Source of the DNA: an uncultured Massilia sp.
GTDB lineage: Bacteria; Pseudomonadota; Gammaproteobacteria; Burkholderiales; Burkholderiaceae
Direction: 5' to 3'
Length of the DNA: 64,000 nt
Assembly (NCBI GenBank): GCA_946481275.1
Contig: CAMLMV010000002.1
Coordinates: 1 to 64,000 of the forward strand
The notes under the pieces were generated by a model, which saw only the letters and a list, made by a program, of their open reading frames with translations, was not told the origin of the DNA and searched no databases. Below are positions 42,411-52,188 of this stretch, piece after piece; the first letter of the stretch is position 1; each line of letters begins with the position of its first letter. The translations under genes were made by a program, and so were the position numbers.

Positions 42411-42597
42411 GCGTGTTCCTTTGTTCTGGTGTCTACCCGCTTGCGGGCCAAAGCGGTATTAAACCAGCAATCCACAGGAGAACTGTGTCTCAAACGTTGT
42501 TATCGTTAACTTGATATAACTTAAATATCCATACGAAACGTAACGTGCGCGCCGACATGGCCTCCATAATTCGAAAGTTTTTTGTTCGAACAAATAT

Positions 42598-42613
42598 CTC
42601 GCATCCTTGCGAG
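42598..42613 (+). promoter_or_regulatory. Leader hairpin before lyase copy 1
   Basis: CTCGC (42598-42602) and GCGAG (42609-42613), preceded by CGAACAAA. A matching element (CGAACGAAACA then CCTCGCC/GGCGAGG) lies upstream of the second lyase gene at 55460-55477, so leader structure is conserved with the paralogous genes. Two TTCGAA palindromes 15 bases apart (42570, 42585) lie just upstream. Confidence 0.4.
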
Positions 42614-42689
42614 ACCACGGTCCCGGCGCGCGCTGTCGTGAGGCTGAGGTTGTCGCCGGTTAATGATGTTCACTCATGAAGGGGTACCG

Positions 42690-45122
42690 ATGAAAAAGAG
42701 TTCTATGGGCATCCGACACATCCTCGCAACACTGTTCCTGGCAAGCACCGCCGCGCTGCCCGGTCATGGCACGGCGCAGGTCACCGGTTTCACGCATCCG
42801 GGCACGCCGCTCACCGTGTCCGATCTCGCGACGCTCAAATCCTACGTCGACCAGGGCAGGCAGCCGTGGAAGTCCGGCTACGACCAATTGAAGGCCGACG
42901 GCAAATCGCAGTCCACCTACGTCATGGCGGGTCCATTCGCAACCGTGAGCCGCAGCCCCGACGTGAATCTCTGGCCATGGCGCAACGACATGACGGCCGT
43001 CTGGAATCTCGCGCGGATGTGGTATTTCACCGGCAACGACGCCTACGCCAAGAAGGCGCGCGACATCCTGATCGCGTGGGCGACCAACCAGACGGCGTTC
43101 TCGGGCGGCGAATCGATGCTCGACCTGGGCGACTATGCCTACAAATTCGTGGGCGGCGCCGACATCCTGCGCGGTACCTGGTCGGGCTGGACGGCCAGCG
43201 ACACGGCCACGGTGAAGGCATATTTCGCCAATGTCCTGCTGCCGGCAGCGAACCCGTATGGCGAAAACATGTTCGGCGCCGCCAACAAGGGCGCGCTGGC
43301 CCTGAACGCGCTCGGACTGATGGCCATCTTCAATGACGACACCGTGTTGCTGAACCGGGTCGTTGCCCAGACGCGCACCCTCGCCCACATCGGCCTGCGC
43401 AGTTCCAACGACATCGGCATGCTCGGCGACTCGCTGCGCGACCAGGGGCACGCCCATGGTCAGCTGCTGTCGCTGTCCATGCTCGCCGAAGCGCTGTGGA
43501 AGCAGGGCATCGACGTCTATGCCGATCTCGACGAGCGCCTGCTGGCGGCCGGCGAATACTTCGCGCGGGTGAACGAGCTCGAGCCGACGCCTTTCCTCCC
43601 GTTCGGCACGACCGATGCCTACTACATCGCCGACAACACCAACCGCGGCTGGGGCGGCGGGAACATCGCGCTGAATGTGATCCATGGCGCCTACGCTGTC
43701 CGCAAGGGCAGACCGGCTCCCTACATCGCGCAGCGGCGCCTCTGGATGCCGGTGGACAGCACCAGCTTCATGTTCATGAAAGAGGCCGACACCTCGACGG
43801 CCGCGCCCGCGCCGGCGCTCGCCGTTCCCGCGACCACGTCGATTACGTCGGGCTTGAATGATATCGATATCGGAAACAGCACGCCGACCGGAACGTCCTC
43901 GTACGCCAACGGCACCTGGACCGTGAAGGGCGCCGGCGCCGACAGTTGGGGCACGGTCGATGGCGGCCACTTCGCCTACAAGGCCCTCACCGGCGACGGC
44001 GCCATCATCGCGAAAGTCGAGACGATCCAGAACACCAGCCCCTCCGCCAAGGCGGGCGTGATGATGCGCACCAGCCTTGCCCAAGGCGCTCCCCGCGCCA
44101 CGATGCTCGTGACGAACCAGGTCAAGGCCGAACAGAACATGCCCAACCTTACGGTGTACGGCGGCACGAACTACGGCAACAAGGTCCTGCCCATCGCGAA
44201 CACCGTGCCTTCTTACTGGGTGAAGCTCGAGCGCATCGGCAACATGATCACCGGCTACCTGTCTCCCGACGGCACCAACTGGGCCGCGACCGACGTCGGC
44301 CGCATCGACGGCACGCTGCCCGCCACGATCTATGCGGGCCTGGCGGTCGTCTCGCACGCCAACGGCACGCTGAACACCTCCACCTTCAGCAACGTCCAGG
44401 TCACGGGCGGGAACGGTGGCGCACCGGCGGTCATCCCCGCCGCGCCCGCCGCGCTGCTGGCCGAGCCGGGCGATGACGTCGTCCCGCTGCGCTGGCAGCA
44501 ATCCTTCGGGGCCACCAGCTACACGGTCAAGCGCTCCACGTTCAGCGGCGGCCCCTACACGACCATCGCATCGGGCGTCACGGACGGCAGCTACACGGAT
44601 AATGCGGTGAGCAACGGCATGACCTACTACTACACCGTCACGGCGACCAACGCCGCCGGCACGAGCGCCAATTCCCCCGAGGACAGCGCCACGCCGGTGC
44701 ATCCGCTAACGAACGTCGCCACCGGCGGCACCGCTACCGACGGCGCGAACAACGCGGCCAACGCCGGCCAGGCCTTCGACAGGAACTCGGCGACGAAATG
44801 GCTCTACGGGGCCACGACCGGCTGGCTGAAGTACGACCTGGGCCACACGGAGACAGTCCTGCGCTATACGGTCATCAGCGCCAGCGACATGGCCCCGCGC
44901 GATCCGAAGGACTGGCAGTTCCAGGGCTCCAACGACGGCGTCGGCTGGACGACGCTCGACGCGCAAAGCAACCAGGTGTTCGCCAACCGTCTCCAGCCGA
45001 AGAGCTACCCGGTCGCGGGGGGAGGTTCGTATCGCTGGTATCGGCTCAACATCACGGCCAATAATGGCGATACCGCCTCGACGGCGCTGTCGGAGCTCGG
45101 GTTGTTTGCTGCGAAGCCGTGA
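42690..45122 (+). CDS. Secreted alginate-lyase-family enzyme with binding domains (copy 1)
   Basis: Exported protein of 810 residues. The signal peptide (RHILATLFLASTAALPGHGTAQ) precedes an alpha/alpha-toroid alginate-lyase-type catalytic domain (about 35-370: DVNLWPWRNDMTAVWNLARMWYFTGN, GENMFGAANKGALALNALG, GMLGDSLRDQGHAHGQLLSLSMLAEALW). Next comes a DUF1349/LamG-like sandwich (about 385-590), a fibronectin type III-like domain (about 595-680) and a discoidin/CBM32-like domain (690-810, AFDRNSATKWLYGATTGWLKYDLG). It probably cleaves an acidic polysaccharide outside the cell. ATG 42690 matches the start of copy 2; an in-frame ATG at 42663 gives no signal peptide. Paralogue at 55591, very similar throughout. 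A terminator follows. Confidence 0.82.
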   Translation: MKKSSMGIRHILATLFLASTAALPGHGTAQVTGFTHPGTPLTVSDLATLKSYVDQGRQPWKSGYDQLKADGKSQSTYVMAGPFATVSRSPDVNLWPWRNDMTAVWNLARMWYFTGNDAYAKKARDILIAWATNQTAFSGGESMLDLGDYAYKFVGGADILRGTWSGWTASDTATVKAYFANVLLPAANPYGENMFGAANKGALALNALGLMAIFNDDTVLLNRVVAQTRTLAHIGLRSSNDIGMLGDSLRDQGHAHGQLLSLSMLAEALWKQGIDVYADLDERLLAAGEYFARVNELEPTPFLPFGTTDAYYIADNTNRGWGGGNIALNVIHGAYAVRKGRPAPYIAQRRLWMPVDSTSFMFMKEADTSTAAPAPALAVPATTSITSGLNDIDIGNSTPTGTSSYANGTWTVKGAGADSWGTVDGGHFAYKALTGDGAIIAKVETIQNTSPSAKAGVMMRTSLAQGAPRATMLVTNQVKAEQNMPNLTVYGGTNYGNKVLPIANTVPSYWVKLERIGNMITGYLSPDGTNWAATDVGRIDGTLPATIYAGLAVVSHANGTLNTSTFSNVQVTGGNGGAPAVIPAAPAALLAEPGDDVVPLRWQQSFGATSYTVKRSTFSGGPYTTIASGVTDGSYTDNAVSNGMTYYYTVTATNAAGTSANSPEDSATPVHPLTNVATGGTATDGANNAANAGQAFDRNSATKWLYGATTGWLKYDLGHTETVLRYTVISASDMAPRDPKDWQFQGSNDGVGWTTLDAQSNQVFANRLQPKSYPVAGGGSYRWYRLNITANNGDTASTALSELGLFAAKP

Positions 45123-45150
45123 GACGCGGCAGGCGCCAGGCGTAAAGAAG

Positions 45151-45178
45151 ACCGGGACGCGCAGTCCCGGTTTTTTTT
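45151..45178 (+). terminator. Rho-independent terminator of lyase copy 1
   Basis: ACCGGGAC (45151-45158) and GTCCCGGT (45164-45171) around GCGCA, followed by T8. The same CCGGGAC/GTCCCGG stem recurs at 58061 and 59433. Confidence 0.92.
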
Positions 45179-45248
45179 CATCGCGAGCGCGCGCCGCCGA
45201 GCTTTGCTATGCTCCCCTGCATCGACCATCGTCCCGGAAAGTCAGAGC

Positions 45249-45686
45249 ATGGGCATCGCCATCGCCGCCTGCGCATTCCTGCTGATCGCCACGACCGTGA
45301 TCCACTACGAAGTCCTGCGCCTGATGACGGCGGTGCTGCCCGCGCTGCGCGTCCCGCCGCGCATGCGGCTCGTGTTCGTGATCGTCGGCGCGTTCGGCGC
45401 GCACTTTATCGAAATCCTGCTGTACGGCCTCGCCTACTACCTGCTCGCGACCCGCTTCGGCGTCGGCCACATGGGCGATCATGGGCCGCTGCCGTTCACG
45501 CGCTGCCTGTACTTTTCCGCCGAGACCTACACGACGCTGGGCTACGGCGACGTGCTGCCGCATGGCGACCTGCGCCTGCTGGCGGGCATGCAGGCGCTGA
45601 ACGGGATGCTGCTCATCGGGTGGACGGCGTCGTACACCTATCTGTCGATGGAGCGGTTGTGGGACGACACCGGACGCCGGCGTTAG
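45249..45686 (+). CDS. Two-TM potassium-channel-like protein
   Basis: Inner-membrane protein of 145 residues. A first long helix (IAIAACAFLLIATTVIHYEVL) and a second (MRLVFVIVGAFGAHFIEILLYGLAYYLL) are followed by a pore segment YFSAETYTTLGYGDVLPHGDLRLLAGMQALNGMLLIGWTASYTYLSM. TTLGYGDV is a potassium-channel selectivity filter (TxGYGD). There is no RCK or cyclic-nucleotide domain, so gating is unknown. ATG 45249 is used; the 15 preceding residues have no membrane character. Confidence 0.82.
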   Translation: MGIAIAACAFLLIATTVIHYEVLRLMTAVLPALRVPPRMRLVFVIVGAFGAHFIEILLYGLAYYLLATRFGVGHMGDHGPLPFTRCLYFSAETYTTLGYGDVLPHGDLRLLAGMQALNGMLLIGWTASYTYLSMERLWDDTGRRR

Positions 45687-45741
45687 ATTAACGATTTTTA
45701 ATCCGGCGCCCATCACCGCTTAACGCTCCACCCCGCATCAT

Positions 45742-45780
45742 TCCACTGTCCGGACCTCCCGGTCCTCGCCATCCAGTGGA
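45742..45780 (+). promoter_or_regulatory. Nested hairpin covering the ribosome-binding region of the RND adaptor gene
   Basis: TCCACTG (45742-45748) pairs with CAGTGGA (45774-45780), with an inner GGACC (45752-45756) / GGTCC (45761-45765) stem. The right arm holds part of GTGGAG, the only ribosome-site-like sequence before ATG 45789, so folding could limit translation of the pump operon. Confidence 0.35.
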
Positions 45781-45788
45781 GCCCCGCC

Positions 45789-46931
45789 ATGCAAACAACA
45801 ACAGGTTCGACGGCCGCCGCGGCCCTCGCCGCCGCCCTCCTCGCCGGCTGCAGCCATCCGCCGCCACCGAAAGCGCCCGCCGCGCCGCCGCAGGTCGCGG
45901 TCCTCGCCGTGCACAAGTCCAGCGTCCCCGTGTTCGCCGACCTGCCCGGCCGCACGTCGCCGTATCTCGTGGCCGAGGTGCGCGCGCGCGTCGACGGCAT
46001 CGTGCAGAAGCGGCTGTTCGCCGAAGGCGCCGACGTGCGTGCCGGCGAGCCGCTGTACCGCATCGATCCGGCCCAGTATCAGGCGCAGTTGAACAGTGCC
46101 CTCGCCGCCGAGCGCAAGGCCGAGGCCAACCTGGCCGCCACGCGCGCGCAGGCCGACCGCTACAAGGACCTGCTGGCGTCGAACGCCGTCAGCAAGCAGG
46201 CGTCCGACAACGCCGTGGCCGCCGCCGGACAGGCCGCGGCCGATGTCGCGTCGGCGAAGGCGGCCGTCGCGCTGGCGCGCCTGAACCTCGGCTACACGCA
46301 GGTCGCCGCGCCCATCGCGGGGCGCACCAGCACGTCGCTCGTGACGCAGGGCGCCTACGTCCAGGCCGGCCAGGCGACGCTGCTGACGACCATCCAGCAG
46401 CTCGACCCGATCTACGTCGACCTGACGGAAGCCAGCGCCGCCGGCCTCCGGCTGCGTGCCGGCAGCCTCGCCGACCCGTCGCGCCAGCCGAAAGTCACGT
46501 TGACGCTGGAAGACGGCAGCGCCTATCCGCTGCCGGGCCGCCTCGAGTTTTCCGGCACGAGCGTCGATCCGGGCACGGGGTCCGTCAAGCTGCGCGCCGT
46601 CTTCGCGAATCCGAAGGGCCTGCTGCTGCCGGGGATGTACGTCCGCGCCCGCGTCGATCAGGGCAAGGACGATGCCCTGCTCGTGCCGGCGAAGGCCGTC
46701 GCACACGATCCGCAGGGCCGGCCCACCGTCCTCGTCGTCGACGCCGCCGGCAAGGTCGGCCAGCGCGTGCTGCAGGCCTCCACGTTGCAGGACGGCGCCT
46801 GGGTCGTGACGGGCGGCCTGAACGACGGCGAGCGCGTCATCGTGGCCGGCCTGCAGCAGGCGAAGCCCGGCATGACGGTGCGTGCCGTGGACGCCGCATC
46901 CGGCGTCGCGCTGGCATCGAACCAGCCCTGA
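45789..46931 (+). CDS. RND efflux periplasmic adaptor lipoprotein (AcrA/MexA type)
   Basis: Periplasmic membrane-fusion protein of 380 residues with a lipobox (LAAALLAGC, Cys about 21). Lipoyl half 1 ([43 protein letters not shown]) leads to an alpha-hairpin ([21 protein letters not shown]), lipoyl half 2 ([29 protein letters not shown]) and beta-barrel and membrane-proximal parts ([40 protein letters not shown]). First gene of the RND operon, 11 bases before the pump gene. Its usefulness depends on the pump gene, which is interrupted. Confidence 0.92.
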   Translation: MQTTTGSTAAAALAAALLAGCSHPPPPKAPAAPPQVAVLAVHKSSVPVFADLPGRTSPYLVAEVRARVDGIVQKRLFAEGADVRAGEPLYRIDPAQYQAQLNSALAAERKAEANLAATRAQADRYKDLLASNAVSKQASDNAVAAAGQAAADVASAKAAVALARLNLGYTQVAAPIAGRTSTSLVTQGAYVQAGQATLLTTIQQLDPIYVDLTEASAAGLRLRAGSLADPSRQPKVTLTLEDGSAYPLPGRLEFSGTSVDPGTGSVKLRAVFANPKGLLLPGMYVRARVDQGKDDALLVPAKAVAHDPQGRPTVLVVDAAGKVGQRVLQASTLQDGAWVVTGGLNDGERVIVAGLQQAKPGMTVRAVDAASGVALASNQP

Positions 46932-46942
46932 AGGAGCGCGCC

Positions 46943-49900
46943 ATGTCCCGCTTCTTCATCGTGCGTCCCATCTTCGCCATCGTCATCGCGATATTGATCA
47001 TGCTGGGCGGCGGCCTGGCCATCGTCGGGCTGCCCATCGAGCAGCTGCCGCCGATCGCGCCGCCGACCATCCAGGTGTCCGCATCGTATCCGGGCGCGTC
47101 GGCCACCACCGCGCAGGACACCGTCGTGCAGGTGATCGAACAGCAGCTCTCCGGCATCGACCACCTGCTGTACATGTCGTCGAACAGCGACGACACGGGC
47201 ACCGCCACCATCACGCTGAGCTTCGCGCCCGGCACCGATCCCGATACGGCCCAGGTGCAGGTGCAGAACAAGGTGCAGCTGGCCGCGCCGCTGCTGCCGG
47301 CGGCCGTGCAGCAGGCCGGCGTGCGCGTGACGAAATCCAGCAGCGACTTCCTGATGGTGATCGGCTTCGTGTCGACGGACCACGGCATGAACAAGTTCGA
47401 CATCGCCAACTACGTCGCCTCGCACGTGCAGGACCCGCTCAGCCGCGTGCCCGGCGTCGGCAACCTGAACGTGTTCGGCACGCAGTACGCGATGCGGATC
47501 TGGCTCGATCCGTCGAAGCTGAACGCGTACGCGCTCGAGCCCGGCGACGTGGGCAACGCGCTGCTCGCGCAGAACGTGCAGGTCGCGGGCGGCCAGGTCG
47601 GCGGCAATCCCGCCGTGCCGCACCAGCAGATCGCGGCGACGATCACGGAATCGTCGCTGCTGCGCACGCCGGCGGATTTCGGCAACGTGCTACTGAAAGC
47701 GCTGCCGGACGGCTCGCGCGTGCGCCTCGCGGACGTCGCGCGCATCGAGCTCGGCGCCGAGAACTTCAATGTCGACAACAAGTACAACGGCCTGCCCGCG
47801 GCCGGCATCGCCGTCCAGCTCGCGCCGGGCGGCAACGCCCTGCAGACGGCGGACGCGATCCGCGCCCGCATCCACGAGCTTGCGCCCTACTTCCCGCACG
47901 GCCTGCAGGTCGTCTACCCGAACGACGTAACGCCGTTCGTGCGCATCTCCATCGAGGAAGTGGTCAAGACGCTGATGGAAGGGATCGTGCTCGTGTTCCT
48001 CGTGATGTACCTGTTCCTGCAAAACCTGCGCGCCACCGTGATCCCCGCGATCACCGTGCCCGTGGTCCTGCTGGGCACCTTCGGCGTGATGGCGGCCCTC
48101 GGCTTCACCATCAACACGCTGTCGATGTTCGGCATGGTGCTCGCGATCGGCCTGCTCGTCGACGACGCCATCGTGGTCGTCGAGAACGTCGAACGCGTGA
48201 TGCACGAGGAAGGCCTGGAGCCGCGCGAGGCGACCCGCAAAGCCATGGGCCAACTGGGCGGCGCGCTGGTCGGCGTGGCCACCGTGCTGTGCGCCGTGTT
48301 CGTGCCCGTCGCGTTCTCGGGCGGCGCCGTCGGGGGCATCTACCGCCAGTTCTCGCTGACCATCGTCGCGTCGATGTTGCTGTCGGTGTTCGTCGCGCTG
48401 TCGCTCACGCCCGCGCTGTGCGCCGTGCTGCTGCGCTCCGCGAAGCACGAGGCCAAGCCGCGCGGCGGTTTTTTCGTGTGATTCAACCGCGGCTTCGACC
48501 GCAGCCGCGACGGCTATGTGAGCGGCGCGCGCGCCATCGCATCGAAACCGTGGCGCTGGCTCGCGGCATACGGCGCGGCGACGGCCGTCGTGGCCCTGCT
48601 GTTCGCGCACCTGCCGACGTCCTTCCTGCCGAACGAAGACCAGGGCTTCCTGTACGTGCAGGTGCAGACGCCGCCCGGCGCCACGCTGGAACGCACGGGC
48701 GCGGTGCTGGACGAAGTCTCGGCGTGGCTGCTGAAGAACGAATCGGCGATGGTCGATGCCGCGTTCACCGTCAACGGCAACAACAACGCGGGACGCGGGC
48801 AAAGCCAGGGCCAGGTCTACGTGCACCTGAAGGACTGGAGCCAGCGCGGCAAGCCCGAGCTGACGGCGCAGGCGCTGGCCGCGCGCATCGGCAAGCACTT
48901 CGCGGGCTACAAGGACGCGACCGTGTTCGCCACGAGCCCGCCGCCGATCCGTGGTCTCGGCAGCGCGGCCGGCTTCGACTTCGAGCTGGAAGACCGCGCG
49001 GGCCTCGGCCACGCCGCCCTTGCGGCCGCGCGCGACAGGCTGCTCGACCTCGCGCACCACGACCCGGTGCTCACGTCGGTCCACTTCAACGGCCAGGTCG
49101 ACAACCCCACGTTCAAGATCGACATCGACCGCGAGAAGGCCGCCGCGCTGCAGGTGAACGCGGCCGACATCGACCAGACGTTCTCGATCGCGTGGGGCTC
49201 GCGCTACGTCGACAACTTCCTCGACACGGACAACCGCATCAAGAAGGTCTACCTGCAGGCCGACGCGCCGTTCCGCATGAATCCGCAGGACCTGGGCCAG
49301 CTGTACGTGCGCAACGCGGCCGGAAGCATGGTGCCGTTCTCCGCGTTCGCGACCACGCGCTGGACGTGGGGCCCGCCGCAGCTGCAGCGCTACAACGGCG
49401 TGGAGTCGATGGAGATCCAGGGCCAGTCCGCGCCCGGCTACAGCTCGGGCCAGGCGATGGCCGAGATGGAAAAGCTGGCGCACCAGCTCCCGGCCGGCAT
49501 CGGCTTCGAATGGACGGGCGCGTCGCTGCAGCAACAGCAGTCGAGCAACCAGGCGCCGCTGCTGTACGGCCTGTCGATCCTCGTCGTGTTCCTGAGCCTC
49601 GCCGCGCTGTACGAAAGCTGGTCGGTACCGCTGGCCGTGATCCTCGTCGTGCCGATCGGCGTGCTGGGCGCGCTCGCGATGACGATGCTGGCGGGCCTGG
49701 AAAACGACGTCTACTTCCAGGTGGGCCTGCTGACGACGATGGGCCTGTCGGCCAAGAACGCGATCCTCGTCGTGGAATTCGCCCGCGAGCGCCAGGCCGA
49801 AGGCATGTCGCCGTTCCAGGCCGCGCTGGCGGCGGCGAAGATGCGCATCCGGCCGATCGTCATGACGTCGATGGCGTTCGTGCTGGGCGTGCTGCCGCTG

Positions 49901-50095
49901 GCCCTCGCGCACGGCGCCGGCGCCGCCAGCGAACGGGCGATTGGCACGGGCGTGATCGGCGGGGTGCTCGCCGCGACGTTCTGCGCCACGTTCCTGATCC
50001 CGATGTTCTACGTCGTCGTCGCCACGCTGGGCCAGCGCTTTACGCGCGCACCGCAGGCTGCGCACGCCGCCGCACCGGCCCTTGGAGGACACTGA
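46943..50095 (+). pseudogene. RND efflux pump (AcrB type) interrupted by an in-frame TGA at 48479-48481
   Basis: The full frame would encode about 1050 residues, the normal size for an AcrB-type hydrophobe/amphiphile pump: [53 protein letters not shown] at the start, [25 protein letters not shown] with the proton-relay Asp pair, and a normal C-terminal half. At codon 513 the reading GGFFV-stop-FNRGFDRSRDGYVSG has TGA where relatives have TGG (GFFGWFNR). Both halves are in the same frame with no other lesion, so this is a recent single G-to-A change, a sequencing error, or a suppressed stop. A GTG at 48518 could restart the C-terminal half, but a split pump is unlikely to work. Confidence 0.85.
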
Positions 50096-50096
50096 C

Positions 50097-51476
50097 ATGA
50101 CACGCCTCGCTCCCCTCGCTGCCGCCCTGCTGCTGTCCGGCTGCGCGCTGGCGCCCGCGTACCACCGGCCGGATGCGCCCGTGGCGCCCACCTTCCCCGG
50201 CGGTCCGGCGCAAGCGGACGGACAAGCCGCCGACATCGGCTGGCGCGACTTCCTGCGCGACGCGCGCCTGCAACGCCTCGTCGACCTCGCCCTGCGCGAG
50301 AACCGCGACCTGCGCGTGGCGATGCTGAACGTGGAAAAGGTGCGCGCGACCTATCGCGTGCAGCAGGCCGCCCTTCTCCCGCAGGTCGGCATCACCGCAG
50401 CGAAAAACACGGGCAACCGCACGACCGAACCGCGCTTCACGACGGGCTTCACGGCGTCGTGGGAGCCGGATTTTTTCGGCCGCCTGCACAGCCTGTCCGA
50501 TGCCGCGCTCCAGCAATACCTGGCGAGCGCGGAAGCCGGCCGCGCCGCACGCATCCTGCTCGTGGGCGAAGTGGCCGACCAATACCTCGCGCTGCGCGCC
50601 GCCGATGTTCAACTCGACGTAACGCGCCAGGCGCTGGCGACGGCGCAGGGGTCGCTGCGCATCGTCGAGCTGCAGTACCGCGGCGGCATCGCGTCGGAAC
50701 TGGACCTGCGCCAGTCGCGCACGGCCGTCGAACTGGCGCAGGCCAACGAACAGGCGGGATTGCGCGCGCGGGCGCAGGCCGAGAATGCGCTCGTGCTGCT
50801 CGTGGGCGCCCCGCTGCCGGCCGACCTGCCGCCGCCGGCACCGTTCGACGCGAACACGCTGCTGGCCGACGTGCCGGCCGGCCTGCCGTCCGCCCTGCTG
50901 GAACGCCGGCCCGACATCCTGCAGGCGGAACACGTGCTGCGCGCGGAGACGGCGGACATCGGCGCCGCGCGCGCCGCCTTCTTCCCGGACATCAGCCTGA
51001 CGGCGAGCGCGGGCGTCGCGAGCGGCAGCCTGGCGAACCTGTTCAGGAGCGGCGGCGTGTGGACCTTCGTCCCGAGCCTGCTGGCCCCGATCTTCGACGG
51101 TGGCGCCAACCGCGCCAACCTGGATGCGGCGACGATCCAGCGCGACATCGGCGTGGCCCAGTACCAGAAGGCGATCCAGACGGCGTTCCGCGAAGTGGCC
51201 GACGGCCTCGCGGCGCGCGGTACGTATGCGGGCCAGCTGGCGGCGCTGCAGGGCGACGTCGCCGACCAGCAGCGCCGGCTGGACCTGGCGCAGAAGCGCT
51301 ACGCGGACGGCATCGACGACTATCTGTCCGTGCTGTCGGCCCAGACGGACCTGTACAACGCGCGCTCGACGCTCGTCGCGGCCCAGTTGGGGCAGCTCAC
51401 GAGCCTCGTCGACCTGTACCGCGCACTGGGCGGCGGCTGGACCGATCACACGATAGTTCCCAACGGCCCCGTTTGA
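50097..51476 (+). CDS. Outer-membrane efflux lipoprotein of the RND operon
   Basis: OprM/NodT-family channel of 459 residues. The lipobox is LLSGCA (Cys about 16). Marks are APVAPTFPGG..IGWRDFLRDARLQRLVDLALRENRDLRVAMLNVEKVRATYRVQQAALLPQVG, WEPDFFGRLHSLSDAALQQYLAS, VELQYRGGIASELDLRQSRTAVELAQAN and ALLERRPDILQAEHVLRAETADIGAARAAFFPDISLTASAG. It starts one base after the pump stop, so it is translated from the same message. Intact. Paralogous to the channel at 18435, which serves a different pump. Confidence 0.92.
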   Translation: MTRLAPLAAALLLSGCALAPAYHRPDAPVAPTFPGGPAQADGQAADIGWRDFLRDARLQRLVDLALRENRDLRVAMLNVEKVRATYRVQQAALLPQVGITAAKNTGNRTTEPRFTTGFTASWEPDFFGRLHSLSDAALQQYLASAEAGRAARILLVGEVADQYLALRAADVQLDVTRQALATAQGSLRIVELQYRGGIASELDLRQSRTAVELAQANEQAGLRARAQAENALVLLVGAPLPADLPPPAPFDANTLLADVPAGLPSALLERRPDILQAEHVLRAETADIGAARAAFFPDISLTASAGVASGSLANLFRSGGVWTFVPSLLAPIFDGGANRANLDAATIQRDIGVAQYQKAIQTAFREVADGLAARGTYAGQLAALQGDVADQQRRLDLAQKRYADGIDDYLSVLSAQTDLYNARSTLVAAQLGQLTSLVDLYRALGGGWTDHTIVPNGPV

Positions 51477-51510
51477 TGCGAGCATGTAGCTGACGGATAC
51501 GAGGACTGCC

Positions 51511-52188
51511 ATGAAACTGCTGATCGTCGAAGACAATGAACGGGTGTCGCAATTCCTCCAGAAGGGTCTGGCGGAGGCCGGCCACACGGTGGACCATGCG
51601 GCCAATGGCCGCGACGGTATCTTCCTGGCCGCCACCGGCCCGTACGACGCCATCGTCATGGACCGCATGCTGCCCGGCGGCATAGACGGCATCGCCATCA
51701 TCGAGACCCTGCGCCGCACGGGCAACAAGACGCCGATCCTGATCCTGAGTGCGCTCGGCGAAGTGGACGACCGCATCCAGGGCCTGAAGGCCGGCGGCGA
51801 CGACTACCTGGTCAAACCGTTCGCGTTCGGCGAACTGCTCGCGCGCCTGGACGCGCTCGTGCGCCGCGCGCAGGAAACGCGGCCGGAGACGACGCTCGTC
51901 GTGGACGACCTCGCGATGGACCTCCTCACGCACAAGGTCACGCGCGGCGGCAAGGCGATCGCGCTGCAGCCGCGCGAATTCAAGCTGCTGGAATACCTGA
52001 TGCGCCACGCGAACCAGGTCGTCACCCGCACCATGCTGCTCGAGAACGTATGGGATTACAACTTCGACCCGCAGACGAACGTGGTCGACGTCCACGTCAG
52101 CAAGCTGCGCCAGAAGATCGACACGGGCGGCAAACAGTTGCTGCGCACCGTGCGCAACGCGGGCTACCGGCTGACGGCCGATGAATAA
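51511..52188 (+). CDS. OmpR-family response regulator
   Basis: Two-component regulator of 225 residues. The receiver has LIVEDNERVSQFLQKGL, phospho-Asp51 in DAIVMDRMLPGG, LILSALGEVDDRI and YLVKPFAFGELLARL. The C-terminal winged helix (about 125-225) has RGGKAIALQPREFKLLEYLMRHANQVVTRTMLLENVWDYNFDPQTNVVDVHVSKLRQKID. It sits 34 bases after the RND operon and overlaps its kinase by eight bases, so it probably controls the pump operon and itself. Confidence 0.93.
   Translation: MKLLIVEDNERVSQFLQKGLAEAGHTVDHAANGRDGIFLAATGPYDAIVMDRMLPGGIDGIAIIETLRRTGNKTPILILSALGEVDDRIQGLKAGGDDYLVKPFAFGELLARLDALVRRAQETRPETTLVVDDLAMDLLTHKVTRGGKAIALQPREFKLLEYLMRHANQVVTRTMLLENVWDYNFDPQTNVVDVHVSKLRQKIDTGGKQLLRTVRNAGYRLTADE

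Noticed and set aside
42570..42590. Possible plant-inducible-promoter (PIP-like) box from the two TTCGAA repeats
   Set aside because: The spacing (TTCG to TTCG of 15 bases start to start) does not match the TTCGN-N15-TTCGN box, and the gene downstream is a lyase, not an effector.
48518..50095. Separate gene for the C-terminal half of the RND pump
   Set aside because: It is in the same frame as the first half, begins inside a conserved segment and has no ribosome site, so it is the remainder of the interrupted gene.
47690..50236. 848-codon minus-strand frame across the RND pump
   Set aside because: Antisense shadow; the pump motifs on the plus strand are clear on both sides of the stop codon.
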